The position numbers were made by a program, and so were the translations under genes. A stretch of DNA of 28,179 nucleotides from DASPFV01 sp035620975 (GTDB lineage Bacteria; Acidobacteriota; Vicinamibacteria; Vicinamibacterales; 2-12-FULL-66-21): assembly GCA_035620975.1 (NCBI GenBank), contig DASPFV010000167.1, positions 1 through 28,179 of the forward strand, given 5' to 3'. The notes beneath the pieces are model-generated. The model made no database searches, had not been told where the DNA came from, and worked only from the letters and a program-made list of their open reading frames with translations. Shown piece after piece: positions 7,963-17,433 of this stretch (positions are counted from its first letter, which is position 1; every line of letters starts with the position of its first letter).

Positions 7963-9204
7963 ATGTCGACGAGCCGGCTGACCATCTTCGACACGACGCT
8001 GCGGGACGGCGAGCAGGCGCCGGGTTTCTCGCTGCGGATCGACGAGAAGCTCCGCATGGCCCGGCAGCTGGCGGCGCTCGGCGTGGACGTCATCGAAGCA
8101 GGATTCCCCATCACCTCCGAAGCCGACGCCGAAGCGGTCCGCATGATCGCGAGCACGGTGCGGGGACCCGTGATTGCCGGGCTGGCCCGGTGCCACCCCG
8201 GCGACATCGACCGCGCGGGCTGGGCGCTCGCGCCTGCGCCCCGCCGCCGGATTCACGTGTTCATCGCCACCTCGGACCTCCACCTCGAGCGCAAGCTGCG
8301 CATGTCCCGCGAGGACTGCCTCACCGCGGCCGTCGCCGCGGTCCATCGGGCACGCCGCTACACCGACGACGTGCAGTTCTCGGCAGAGGACGCGACGCGC
8401 AGCGACCTCGACTTCCTCTGTCGTGTCGTCGAGGAGGTGATCTCGGCCGGGTGCACGACCGTCAACCTGCCCGACACCGTCGGCTACTCGACCCCTGACG
8501 AGATCGCGGCCTTCTTCACCAGCATCCTGGCACGCGTCAGCAACGCCGGTCACGCCACCTTCAGCGCACACTGCCACGACGATCTCGGCCTGGCCGTGGC
8601 GAACACGCTGGCGGCGGTGAACGCCGGGGCGCGCCAGGTCGAGTGCACCGTCAACGGCGTCGGCGAGCGCGCCGGCAACGCCTCCCTCGAGGAGGTCATC
8701 ATGGCGACTCGCGTGCGCGCCGATCGCCTGCCCTTCGAGACGTCCGTCGTGACGCGGGAGATCTACGCGTCCAGCCAGCTGCTCACCGCGCTGACCGGCG
8801 AGGGCGTCCAGGCCAACAAGGCCATCGTCGGCCGCAACGCCTTCGCGCACGAGGCCGGCATTCACCAGGACGGCATGCTGAAGGATCGCCGCACTTACGA
8901 GATCATGCGCCCCGAGGAAGTCGGCGTGCCGCAGGCCACGCTCGTGCTGGGCAAGCACTCGGGCCGCCACGCCGTCCAGCGCCGCTGCGAGATGCTGGGT
9001 ATGACGATCGATCGTCAGGAGCTGGATCGGATCTATCGCGCGGTCATCGAGCACGCCGACCGCGAGAAGATCGTGACCGACGCGGACCTGGCGGGCATCG
9101 TCTCGCGCGTGCGCGGCGAGGGGAGCCGGCCCGTCGTCTTCGTATCCTCCGTGCCGGACTTCTCGACGACGCCGGCCGAGAGCGGCTACGGCCACGGCGT
9201 CTGA
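7963..9204 (+). CDS. leuA: 2-isopropylmalate synthase lacking the C-terminal regulatory domain
   Basis: LeuA condenses acetyl-CoA with 2-ketoisovalerate, the first committed step of leucine synthesis. The HMGL-like TIM barrel begins DTTLRDGEQAPGFS (residues 10-23) and holds the metal-binding H203/H205 in SAHCHDDLGLAVANTLAAV, then NGVGERAGNASLEEV. The linker subdomains follow, with NKAIVGRNAFAHEAGIHQDG and YEIMRPEEVG, features of LeuA and not of NifV-type homocitrate synthase. The protein stops at 413 residues shortly after KIVTDADLAGIVSRVRGE, where usual LeuA proteins (about 510-525 residues) enter the alpha/beta regulatory domain that binds leucine. leuB starts only 30 bp later, and I see no other frame encoding the missing domain, so this looks like a natural short form and not a frameshift. 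The ATG at 7963 has a good AGGGGG Shine-Dalgarno. It forms an operon with leuB. Confidence 0.93.
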   Translation: MSTSRLTIFDTTLRDGEQAPGFSLRIDEKLRMARQLAALGVDVIEAGFPITSEADAEAVRMIASTVRGPVIAGLARCHPGDIDRAGWALAPAPRRRIHVFIATSDLHLERKLRMSREDCLTAAVAAVHRARRYTDDVQFSAEDATRSDLDFLCRVVEEVISAGCTTVNLPDTVGYSTPDEIAAFFTSILARVSNAGHATFSAHCHDDLGLAVANTLAAVNAGARQVECTVNGVGERAGNASLEEVIMATRVRADRLPFETSVVTREIYASSQLLTALTGEGVQANKAIVGRNAFAHEAGIHQDGMLKDRRTYEIMRPEEVGVPQATLVLGKHSGRHAVQRRCEMLGMTIDRQELDRIYRAVIEHADREKIVTDADLAGIVSRVRGEGSRPVVFVSSVPDFSTTPAESGYGHGV

Positions 9205-9234
9205 TCGGCAGCGGCCTCCGATCCGTCACGCCTC

Positions 9235-10296
<1,062 letters not shown>

Positions 10297-10350
10297 AGGC
10301 CCCGGGTGACCCGCTCGAGCCGCCCCGGCAGCAGTTCCGCGTGATCCTCC

Positions 10351-10474
10351 GCGTTGGTCCGTGTTGGTCCGTGTTGGTCCGTGTTGGTCCGTGTGGGTCC
10401 GTGTGGGTCCGTGTGGGTCCGTGGCCTCACTCGCGTGTGGGTCCGTGTTGGTCCGTGGCGGTCCGTGGCCTCAC
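10351..10474. repeat. Decamer tandem repeat array, consensus GTGTTGGTCC/GTGTGGGTCC
   Basis: Seven consecutive 10-bp units lie at 10351-10420 (GCGTTGGTCC, three GTGTTGGTCC, three GTGTGGGTCC). The segment GTGGCCTCACTCG follows, then three more units at 10435-10464 (GTGTGGGTCC, GTGTTGGTCC, GTGGCGGTCC) and a second GTGGCCTCACTCG from 10465. The array thus has a nested structure, and the second copy of the 13-mer contains the glmS stop codon and last residues. It fills most of the gap between the convergent leuB and glmS. No terminator is visible in it. Confidence 0.93.
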
Positions 10475-12315
10475 TCGACCGTGACGCTCTTCGCCAGGTT
10501 TCGCGGCTGGTCGACGTCGCACCCGCGGCGGATGGCGATGTGGTACGCCAGCAGTTGAAGGGGCACCGTGAGCAGGACCGGGGTCAGGAGCGGGTGCGAG
10601 TCCGGCACGGTGATCAGGAAATCGTTGTCCGGATCGAGCAGATCCACGATCCCGTCGGCCCTGGACGTGGTGAGCGCGATCACCGAGCCGCCGCGCGCCT
10701 TGGCCTCCTGGACGTTGCCCGCCATCTTCTCGAACACGTGATCATGCGGCGCCAGCGCCACGACCGGCAGCTGCTCGTCGATGAGGGCGATGGGGCCGTG
10801 CTTCATCTCGCCCGCAGGATACCCTTCGGCGTGGATGTACGAGATTTCCTTCAGCTTGAGCGCGCCTTCGAGTGCGATCGGGTAGTTGATGCCACGCCCG
10901 AGATAGAGGAAGTCGCTGCGCTGGTAGAAGCGCTTCGCGATCTCCTCGGTCTGCGGTTCGCACTTGAGCGTCTGCTCGATCAGCAGCGGCAGCTGCGTGA
11001 GGCCCTCCAGGTGCGGGCGTGCCGCATCGGGATCGAGCGTGCCGCGAATCTGGCCCAGGTAGATCGCCAGCAGCTGCAGGGCCACGAGCTGCGAGGTGAA
11101 GGCCTTGGTGGACGCCACGCCGATCTCGGGCCCCGCGTGCGTGTACACCGTCCCCTCGGTCTCGCGCGTGGCCATGCTGCCCACCACGTTGCAGATTGAG
11201 ATGCTGCGCGCACCCTTCCTGCGCGCTTCGCGCAGGGCCGCCAGAGTGTCGGCCGTCTCGCCGGATTGCGTGATGACGATCGCCAGCGTGTTCTTCGACA
11301 CGATCGGCGCGCGATAGCGGTACTCGGAGCCGTAGTCGACCTCCACCGGGACCCGGGCGAGCCCCTCGATCAGGAATTTGCCCACGAGCCCCGCGTGCCA
11401 CGAGGTCCCGCAGGCGAGTATCACGACGCGCTCGACCTCGCGCAGGACCTGATCGGGAATTTCGATCTCCTGAAGGAACACGCGGCCCGACTCGACCGAG
11501 ACGCGCCCCAGTACCGTTTCGCGCACGGCCCAGGGCTGCTCGAAGATCTCCTTCAGCATGAAATGCTTGTATCCGGCCTTCTCCGCCATGACCGGATCCC
11601 ACGAGACCCGCGTGCTCTTCTTCGAGACGGCACGGCCGGAGTAGTCGGTGAACTCGACCCCGCCCGCCGTGATCACCGCCATTTCCTCGTCGCCGAGAAA
11701 CACGACGTCGCGCGTATGGGTCAGGACGGCGGGGATATCCGACGCGACGAAGAACTCGCCGTCGCCCAGCCCCACCACGATGGGCGGGCCGTTCCGGACG
11801 GTCACGATCTTGTCCGGATCGTCGGCCGAGATCAGCACCAGCGCGAAGAGCCCCCGAAGGTGCAGCAGCGCGCGGCGCACCGCGTTCTCCAGCCCGTCGT
11901 CGCGCATCTCGCGCTCGACGAGGTGCGCCACGATCTCGGTGTCCGTCTCCGTGACGAACCGGTGTCCCTCCTTCTGCAGCAGGCGTTTCAGCTCGAGGTA
12001 GTTCTCGATGATTCCGTTGTGCACGACGACGATGCGGCCCGTGCAGTCGCGGTGCGGGTGGGCGTTCTCCTCGGTCGGGCGCCCGTGCGTCGCCCAACGC
12101 GTGTGTCCGATCCCATACGCGCCGTCGAGCGGCTGCGTGGCGAGGATCTCCTCGAGCCGCGAGAGCTTTCCGGCGCTGCGGCGCAGCTCGATCGACCCGT
12201 GGCGCACGACGGCTACCCCCGCCGAGTCGTAGCCGCGGTACTCCAGGCGTCTCAGGCCGTCGATCAGAATCGGAAGGACCTGCTTGGTCCCGATGTAGCC
12301 GATGATCCCGCACAT
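10471..12315 (-). CDS. glmS: Glutamine-fructose-6-phosphate aminotransferase (isomerizing)
   Basis: GlmS makes glucosamine-6-phosphate from fructose-6-phosphate and glutamine, feeding UDP-GlcNAc for peptidoglycan and glycolipids. It has 614 residues (E. coli 609). The N-terminal class II glutaminase domain begins MCGIIGYIG, with C2 becoming the N-terminal nucleophile. It also shows RLEYRGYDSAG, HTRWATHGRPTEENAHPH and HNGIIENY. Two SIS isomerase domains follow, with CGTSWHAGLVGKFL, TQSGETADTLAALREAR and HAEGYPAGEMKHGPIALID. The invariant C-terminus NLAKSVTVE carries the substrate lysine K609. The start at 12315 is fixed by the need for Cys at position 2. The gene begins 4 bp after the glmU stop, so coupling is likely. 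No glmS ribozyme is possible in this context, since the upstream DNA is glmU. Confidence 0.98.
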   Translation of the reverse strand: MCGIIGYIGTKQVLPILIDGLRRLEYRGYDSAGVAVVRHGSIELRRSAGKLSRLEEILATQPLDGAYGIGHTRWATHGRPTEENAHPHRDCTGRIVVVHNGIIENYLELKRLLQKEGHRFVTETDTEIVAHLVEREMRDDGLENAVRRALLHLRGLFALVLISADDPDKIVTVRNGPPIVVGLGDGEFFVASDIPAVLTHTRDVVFLGDEEMAVITAGGVEFTDYSGRAVSKKSTRVSWDPVMAEKAGYKHFMLKEIFEQPWAVRETVLGRVSVESGRVFLQEIEIPDQVLREVERVVILACGTSWHAGLVGKFLIEGLARVPVEVDYGSEYRYRAPIVSKNTLAIVITQSGETADTLAALREARRKGARSISICNVVGSMATRETEGTVYTHAGPEIGVASTKAFTSQLVALQLLAIYLGQIRGTLDPDAARPHLEGLTQLPLLIEQTLKCEPQTEEIAKRFYQRSDFLYLGRGINYPIALEGALKLKEISYIHAEGYPAGEMKHGPIALIDEQLPVVALAPHDHVFEKMAGNVQEAKARGGSVIALTTSRADGIVDLLDPDNDFLITVPDSHPLLTPVLLTVPLQLLAYHIAIRRGCDVDQPRNLAKSVTVE

Positions 12316-12319
12316 GATG

Positions 12320-13705
12320 TCAGCTCTGTTTCTGCCGCGTGCGTGCCTGCACCCAGCCAGGCTTGTTGACCTGCTTGCCCCGCGCGATGGCCAGGGCGTC
12401 GGCCGGCACATCCTCCGTGATTGAGGACCCCGCAGCCACGTAGGCTCCGCGGCCGACCCGCACCGGCGCGATGAGCTGCGTGTCGCTCCCGATGAAGGCG
12501 CCGTCCTCGATCACGGTGGGATGTTTGGACACGCCGTCGTAGTTGCACGTAATCGTTCCCGCACCGACGTTCACCTTCTCCCCGATCGTCGCGTCTCCCA
12601 GGTAGGCCAGGTGGTTGGCCTTCGACCCGCGGCCGAGGCGGGTCTTCTTGAGCTCGACGAAGTTCCCGACGTGCGCGCGTTCTTCCACGTGCGACAGGGG
12701 ACGCAGTTGCGCGAAGGGACCAATCTCGGCTCCCGCTTCGACGGTCGATTGACGGATCACGCAGAAGTTGTTGATGGTGACGCCGTCGCCCAGCGTGGAA
12801 TCCACGATGCGCACGCCCGCATGAATCTCGCACCCGGCGCCCACGCGCGTGGCGCCCTCGAGATACACGTCGGGGTGCAGGACCGTGTCCTCGCCGACCG
12901 TCACGTCCGGTCCGACCCACGTCGTCGCCGGATCGATGAGCGTCACGCCCGACTCCATCAGCTCCTCGTTGCGCCGGGCCCGCAGCAGGGCATTCATATC
13001 CGCCAGCTCCTTCCGGCTGTTCACGCCGAGCGCCTCCCGTGGATCCCCGAGGGCCACCGCCTGGACCGCGCGCCCCTCCCGGCGGAAGATCGTCACCAGA
13101 TCCGGGAGGTAATACTCGCCCTGGGCGTTGGCCGCGCCGATGCGGCGGAGGGCCCCGAACAGCGGTCCGAGATCGAACGCGTAGATCCCGCTGTTGATTT
13201 CCCGGATGGCGCGCTCATCCGGGCTGGCGTCACGGTGCTCCACGATGGCGGCCAGCGCCCCGTCGCACCGGACGACGCGTCCGTACCCTTCGGGGTTCTC
13301 GACGACGGCCGTCAGCACCGTGGCCGCGGCGTTCGCGGCTTGATGCCGCGCCACCAGCAGTTCCAGCGTGCGCTTCCGCAGGAGCGGCACATCCCCCGAA
13401 AGGAGAACGACAGTACCGCCGCGCCCCTCCAGCAACGCTTCGGCCTGGAGCAGGGCATGGCCGGTGCCGAGCTGAGGCTCCTGCACAGCAAACTGCAGGC
13501 CGTCCCGATGAGCCAGGGCGGCGCGGACGGTCTCAGCCCGATCGCCGACGATGACGATGGTCGAGGCGGGGGCTAGAGCAGCCGCGCTGGCGAGGACGTA
13601 CTCGATGAGGGGACGATCGACGACTCGGTGAAGGACTTTCGGCTGTGCGGACTTCATGCGGGTCCCCTTGCCCGCGGCGAGGACCACGACGTGGATGTCC
13701 GGCAT
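12320..13705 (-). CDS. glmU: Bifunctional UDP-N-acetylglucosamine pyrophosphorylase / glucosamine-1-phosphate N-acetyltransferase
   Basis: GlmU performs the last two steps to UDP-GlcNAc: acetylation of glucosamine-1-phosphate and then uridylylation. The protein has 461 residues (E. coli 456). The N-terminal Rossmann-like domain starts VVLAAGKGTRMKSAQPKVLH, the nucleotidyltransferase signature, with LLSGDVPLL and INSGIYAFD further in. The C-terminal half is a left-handed beta-helix of hexapeptide repeats containing KANHLAYLGDATIG (catalytic His) and VGAGTITCNYDG, and ends in the substrate-binding RGKQVNKPGW. It lies 11 bp after the TPR gene and 4 bp before glmS, forming an operon that pairs consecutive pathway enzymes. 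glmM, the mutase between the two, is not in the window. Confidence 0.97.
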   Translation of the reverse strand: MPDIHVVVLAAGKGTRMKSAQPKVLHRVVDRPLIEYVLASAAALAPASTIVIVGDRAETVRAALAHRDGLQFAVQEPQLGTGHALLQAEALLEGRGGTVVLLSGDVPLLRKRTLELLVARHQAANAAATVLTAVVENPEGYGRVVRCDGALAAIVEHRDASPDERAIREINSGIYAFDLGPLFGALRRIGAANAQGEYYLPDLVTIFRREGRAVQAVALGDPREALGVNSRKELADMNALLRARRNEELMESGVTLIDPATTWVGPDVTVGEDTVLHPDVYLEGATRVGAGCEIHAGVRIVDSTLGDGVTINNFCVIRQSTVEAGAEIGPFAQLRPLSHVEERAHVGNFVELKKTRLGRGSKANHLAYLGDATIGEKVNVGAGTITCNYDGVSKHPTVIEDGAFIGSDTQLIAPVRVGRGAYVAAGSSITEDVPADALAIARGKQVNKPGWVQARTRQKQS

Positions 13706-13716
13706 GTCCAGGTATT

Positions 13717-14418
13717 TTAGCGCCTGCGTGCCTTCCGATCGGCAGGCGCCGGCGTCCGCCGCGCCTGCGCAGTCGTGAGGATCCCGGTGAACTCCGGCCG
13801 GGCCCGGAGGTCCTCCAGATCCGGATCCTGACGGGCGAGCCCGACGTTGTCCGGGTTGAGGCGGACGGCATCCTGGAGGTGGGCCAGAGCCTCGTCGAAG
13901 TCACGGGCCTCGGTTAGGGCGACAGCCATAATGTAGTGCCCGTGGTCGTGGGACGGGTTCTCGTCGAGGGCCTGGCGAAGGTACGAGAGGGCCGCCTTCA
14001 GATCGCCCGAGTTGAGCGCCATGGTGGCGGCGTACACCCGTTCCTCCGGAGTGCGCGGTGACGCCGCCGGCTGTCGGGAGGTCTCGCGCTCGCAGACGCG
14101 GAGGTAGAGGCGCGCCCGTTCGAGCAGCTCACGCTCGTCGGGGTATCCGGCAATCACAGCCCGGAACTGCTCGGCCGCCGCCGCGAACTCGTGCCGCTGC
14201 AGCAGGCGGACGGCCCCTTCGTAGAGCGCCACGGCTTCATGAAACCGGGGCTTGGCTGGCGCGGGAGCGGGCGGAGGCGGCGTCGGTCGCTGAGCGGGCC
14301 TGGGCGAGACGGGTGTGGCAAGGGGTGTGGCGGGCTTCACCCGCCCAACTGGTGCCTTCTTGGGGAGCCCGGCCCTGCTCTGCGACTGGGGCCGGCCGGC
14401 CCGGTGCTGTTTGGGCAT
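13717..14418 (-). CDS. TPR protein with basic, proline-rich N-terminus
   Basis: This is a 233-residue protein of unknown role. Residues 1-58 are basic and rich in Pro/Ala (for example PTPPPPAPAPAKP) and probably disordered. Residues 60-110 form a TPR-like helical pair (ALYEGAVRLLQRHEFAAAAEQF), and residues 126-190 hold two further repeats (MALNSGDLKAALSYLRQAL and AVALTEARDFDEALAHLQDA). The QDPDLEDLRARPEF segment is typical of the end of TPR proteins. No signal peptide or membrane segment is seen. The ATG at 14418 was preferred because an in-frame start at 14466 overlaps the candidate -10 box. The gene leads the glmU-glmS operon, so a link to envelope precursor synthesis is conceivable but is only an inference from position. 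Confidence 0.82.
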   Translation of the reverse strand: MPKQHRAGRPQSQSRAGLPKKAPVGRVKPATPLATPVSPRPAQRPTPPPPAPAPAKPRFHEAVALYEGAVRLLQRHEFAAAAEQFRAVIAGYPDERELLERARLYLRVCERETSRQPAASPRTPEERVYAATMALNSGDLKAALSYLRQALDENPSHDHGHYIMAVALTEARDFDEALAHLQDAVRLNPDNVGLARQDPDLEDLRARPEFTGILTTAQARRTPAPADRKARRR

Positions 14419-14466
14419 GAGACTATGCCAGACACACGGCTCCCGCCACGGTGTAGGCGGCCACAC

Positions 14467-14496
14467 ACACTAGCAGAAGGCGGCGAAAAGGGTCAA
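14467..14496 (-). promoter_or_regulatory. Candidate sigma-70 promoter for the TPR-glmU-glmS operon
   Basis: Read on the minus strand, TTGACC (14496-14491) and TAGTGT (14472-14467) are separated by 18 bp and resemble -35 and -10 boxes. The expected start of transcription near 14460 gives a leader of about 40 nt before the TPR gene at 14418. This is the best promoter-like pair in the 112-bp gap after rsmI. Confidence 0.42.
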
Positions 14497-14530
14497 GGTG
14501 GGGTGGGCGCCTGGCCTCTGTCGGCTTTGG

Positions 14531-15382
14531 TCATTCGACAGAATTGCGGGCTCTTTCAATAGCCTGATAGACCGTTCTCGCGCTGAGGCGGAACTTGGCA
14601 GCGAGTTCCTTGAGAGCTGCGCGCCGGCCGAGCGCCTGGACTTTGGTCAATTGATAGAATTCAGCGGCGATTTCACGGTCTGACGGTAGAGCTTGGCAGG
14701 CGCCAGCTCCCTTCAATTGGGGAGCGATGACGACCGTGAATTCTCCTCGTTCCGGCAGATCGCGCTCGAGAATCGCTGAAATAGGTCGTCTGACCACTGA
14801 CTCGTGCATCTTCGTGAGTTCGCGGCACAGGACGATCTCGCGATCGCCCAGGATTCTGAAGATGTCCGCTAGGGTAGCCCTGATCCGGTGTGGCGCCTCG
14901 TAGAGGACGAGCAGCCGGTGGGCGTCCTTGTCGAAGGACTGGAGCCAGGCCATTCTGGCGTTCGCCCGAGCCGGCGGAAACCCCAGGAAGAGCACCTGGT
15001 CCGCTTCGAAGCCCGCCACCGACACCGCGGCTACCCAGGCGCTCGGCCCCGGCACGGGCTCGACGCGAAACCCCTCAGCGTGGGCGGCGGCGACGAGCCG
15101 CGCGCCCGGATCGGAGATGGCCGGCGTGCCCGCATCCGACACCAGTGCAACGGATTCGCCTGCCGCGAGCCGGCCGAGCAGCTGGGCCGACCGCGCCCGC
15201 TCGTTGTGTTCGTGCAGGCTCGTCGTGGGCGTCGAGATCGAGTACTGTTGGAGGAGCCTGCTCGTGCGGCGGGTGTCCTCTGCCGCGATCACGGAAACGT
15301 CCCGGAGGACTCGCAAGGCCCTGATCGTCACATCCTCCAGGTTGCCGATGGGTGTCGCGACAACGTAGAGGGTGCCGGGCAT
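14531..15382 (-). CDS. rsmI: 16S rRNA (cytidine-1402-2'-O)-methyltransferase
   Basis: RsmI methylates the 2'-OH of C1402 in the decoding centre of 16S rRNA, using S-adenosylmethionine. The 283 residues (E. coli 286) form a tetrapyrrole-methylase-like (SPOUT-independent) fold. Visible motifs are the N-terminal ATPIGNLEDVTIRAL, AAEDTRRTSRLL, LVSDAGTPAISDPG and PGPSAWVAAVSVAG, then YEAPHRIRATL and CRELTKMHE. The C-terminus (about 240-283, with LAAKFRLSARTVYQAI) is the small helix-turn-helix extension found in this family. The ATG at 15382 starts the standard MPGTLYVVATPIGN. A TTG 24 bp upstream is in frame but adds non-family residues. A GGGGAG stretch lies immediately upstream but very close to the ATG. 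The start codons of rsmI and the divergent metallopeptidase gene are only 24 bp apart. Confidence 0.97.
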   Translation of the reverse strand: MPGTLYVVATPIGNLEDVTIRALRVLRDVSVIAAEDTRRTSRLLQQYSISTPTTSLHEHNERARSAQLLGRLAAGESVALVSDAGTPAISDPGARLVAAAHAEGFRVEPVPGPSAWVAAVSVAGFEADQVLFLGFPPARANARMAWLQSFDKDAHRLLVLYEAPHRIRATLADIFRILGDREIVLCRELTKMHESVVRRPISAILERDLPERGEFTVVIAPQLKGAGACQALPSDREIAAEFYQLTKVQALGRRAALKELAAKFRLSARTVYQAIERARNSVE

Positions 15383-15406
15383 CGCTCCCCGGGGCGATTG
15401 TACCAA

Positions 15407-17065
15407 ATGTATTCAGCCGAACCGCTTCCGCACTTCGTAGACGAATACCTCGCGTACCTCTACGAGGTGCATCCGACGACCGCGACGTTCGACGGCGTCC
15501 ACGTGCTCGACGACCTGCTGGAGGACCCCGCGCGCCAGGCACTGGAAGCGCAAGTGCGGGAGCTCGGCGGCTTCGCGCGGCGCCTCGCGGCTATCGATCC
15601 GGCGCGCCTGACCGACCTGGAGCGGCTCGAGCGCCCGGTGCTAGAGGCCAACATCCGGGCCCGCCTCTTCGAGCTGGAAGACGTCAGGACGTGGGAGCGG
15701 AGCCTGCAGGCGTACGGCGAGATCGTCGCCACGAGCCTGGCGGGACAGGCGTTGTTCGACTATGCGCCGATCGAGGAGCGCGCTCGCCGGGTCGTGTCGA
15801 AGCTCCGTCAGGTGCCGCGGCTGATGCAGGCGGCGCGCGACAACATCAAGGATCCTCCCGGCATTTTCATCAAGGTGGGGCTGGAGAGCCTCCGGGGGAC
15901 CCAGCGCTTCATCGACGAGGATCTGCCGCGGGCGTTCGCGGCCGTCGACGACCTGCACGTCCTGGCGGATCTCGCGGATGTCGCGGCCGAGGCCTCGCAT
16001 GCGATCGGGGCGTGCCTGGAGTACTTCGAGCGGGATCTCGCGCCGCGCGCCAAGGGTTCCTTCCGCCTGGGCCGGGAGCGCTTCGAGCAGAAGCTCGTGC
16101 TGGACGAGGGGCTGAGCGACTCGGCCGACCGGCTGCTGGAGATTGCGCTGCGGGAGCTCGCGCACCTGCAGGAGGAGTTCCGGCGCGTGGCGTCACGGCT
16201 GAACGGGGGCGACCCGCTGGCCGCGTGGCGGAAGACCAAGGCGCTGCACCCGGAGGCCGGTCAGCTGGTGGCGGTCGCTCGCGAGCAGCTGGGCGAGCTC
16301 GAGCGCTTCATCAACCGGCAGCGGATCATCACCGTGCCGGAGGGGGCAGCGGTCGCCGTCGCGCCGACGCCCCGCTTCTATCGCTGGACGTCGGCGAGCA
16401 TGTGGACCCCGGGGCCGTTCGAGGCGCGGCCGCTCCGGGCCTTCTACTACATCACCGACGTGGATCCGGCGTGGCCGGCGGAGCGGCAGGACGAGCACCT
16501 CCGCGACTTCAACTACGGCGCGCTGTGGGCCATCTCCATCCACGAAGTCTTCCCCGGCCACTTCTTGCATTACCAGCACCTGCGGCAGCTCGACTCGAAG
16601 CTGCGCAAGTCGATTCTCTTCTCCTCGACTGCCTTCGTCGAGGGCTGGGCGCATTACTGCGAGCAGATGATGATCGAGGAGGGATTCCGGCGCGACGACA
16701 CGGCCGTCCAGCTCGGCCAGCTCGCCGAGGCGCTCGTGCGCCTCTGCCGGGCGGTCGTCGGCATCCGGCTCCACTGCGAGGACATGTCGGTGGAGCAGGC
16801 GGTGCGGTTCTTCCGCGACGAGGCATTCCTCGAGGAGTCGAACGCTCGGCGCGAAGCGGAGCGCGGCACGTTCGACCCGGGCTACATCCTGTACTCGGCG
16901 GGCAAGCTGATGCTGCTCAAGCTGCGCGAGGACTACAAAGCCCGCGCCGGCACGAAGTACTCCCTGCGGGGCTTCCACGACGCGCTGCTGGCCAACGGCA
17001 CGGTGCCGTTCTGGCTGCATCGCAGGCTCATGCTCGGGGAAGCCAACGGCGATATGATCGAGTAG
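15407..17065 (+). CDS. DUF885-family putative zinc metallopeptidase
   Basis: This is a 552-residue protein of the DUF885 family, thought to be zinc metallopeptidases. The signature HEVFPGHFLHYQH (H379, E380, H385) fits the family's HExxPGH metal site. A further glutamate, E412 in STAFVEGWAHYCEQMM, is the likely third ligand. The N-terminus MYSAEPLPHFVDEYLAYLYE shows no signal peptide or lipobox, unlike the many secreted or lipoprotein members, so it appears cytoplasmic. The C-terminus (DPGYILYSAGKLMLLKLRED and FHDALLANGTVPFWL) is typical of the family. The ATG at 15407 has no Shine-Dalgarno. Open frame upstream lies antisense inside rsmI and is not family-like. The substrate is unknown, with peptides or dipeptides most likely. 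The next gene, fmdB, follows after 35 bp. Confidence 0.9.
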   Translation: MYSAEPLPHFVDEYLAYLYEVHPTTATFDGVHVLDDLLEDPARQALEAQVRELGGFARRLAAIDPARLTDLERLERPVLEANIRARLFELEDVRTWERSLQAYGEIVATSLAGQALFDYAPIEERARRVVSKLRQVPRLMQAARDNIKDPPGIFIKVGLESLRGTQRFIDEDLPRAFAAVDDLHVLADLADVAAEASHAIGACLEYFERDLAPRAKGSFRLGRERFEQKLVLDEGLSDSADRLLEIALRELAHLQEEFRRVASRLNGGDPLAAWRKTKALHPEAGQLVAVAREQLGELERFINRQRIITVPEGAAVAVAPTPRFYRWTSASMWTPGPFEARPLRAFYYITDVDPAWPAERQDEHLRDFNYGALWAISIHEVFPGHFLHYQHLRQLDSKLRKSILFSSTAFVEGWAHYCEQMMIEEGFRRDDTAVQLGQLAEALVRLCRAVVGIRLHCEDMSVEQAVRFFRDEAFLEESNARREAERGTFDPGYILYSAGKLMLLKLREDYKARAGTKYSLRGFHDALLANGTVPFWLHRRLMLGEANGDMIE

Positions 17066-17100
17066 CCCCGGCGCGAGGGGCCCGGAAAGCGCCATCATCC

Positions 17101-17433
17101 ATGCCACTGTACGAGTACGAGTGCGAGGCCTGCCGCCAGCGATTCGAGCGGATTCAGAAGTTCTCCGATCCGCCGATCGAGACCTGTCCCGCCTGCAGCG
17201 GGAAGGTGCAGAAGCTGCTGTCGTCGCCCGCCATCCAGTTCAAGGGCTCGGGCTGGTACATCACCGACTACGCGAAGAAGGGAAGCGGCGAGCGGCCGAA
17301 AGCAGAGGCCGACAAGGCTGCGAAGCCGGAGTCCAAGGACGCCAAGGGCGAAAGCGCGTCGGGTACCACGTCGGCGGAGCCGTCGACGTCGGCGCCCGCC
17401 ACGGACCCACACGGCCCAGCCCGGACGCGGTAG
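17101..17433 (+). CDS. FmdB-family zinc-ribbon regulatory protein
   Basis: This is a small protein of 110 residues. The N-terminal zinc ribbon MPLYEYECEACRQRFE with C8/C11 and TCPACSG with C29/C32 defines the FmdB (CxxC_CxxC_SSSS) family. It ends in the conserved SPAIQFKGSGWYITDYA segment. Residues after about 60 are low-complexity Lys/Ala/Glu/Ser and probably disordered. The family is often called a putative regulatory protein, but the biochemical role is not known. The last codons (ATDPHGPARTR) are encoded by a reverse-complement copy of the repeat found between leuB and glmS, so the C-terminus appears to have been extended by repeat DNA. It probably shares a transcript with the DUF885 gene and converges on galU. 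Confidence 0.9.
   Translation: MPLYEYECEACRQRFERIQKFSDPPIETCPACSGKVQKLLSSPAIQFKGSGWYITDYAKKGSGERPKAEADKAAKPESKDAKGESASGTTSAEPSTSAPATDPHGPARTR
17398..17414. repeat. Inverted copy of the leuB-glmS repeat within the fmdB 3' end
   Basis: GCCACGGACCCACACGG here is the exact reverse complement of 10409-10425 in the leuB-glmS array (17 of 17 bases). A weaker forward-oriented relative (TTCTCCGTGCCCGTGTTCC) follows just after the fmdB stop codon, near 17434. This marks the site as another member of the same dispersed repeat family, partly captured by a reading frame. Confidence 0.75.

Noticed and set aside
12316..12411. glmS ribozyme or riboswitch upstream of glmS
   Set aside because: The sequence before glmS is the coding end of glmU with a 4-bp gap, and no ribozyme core is visible.
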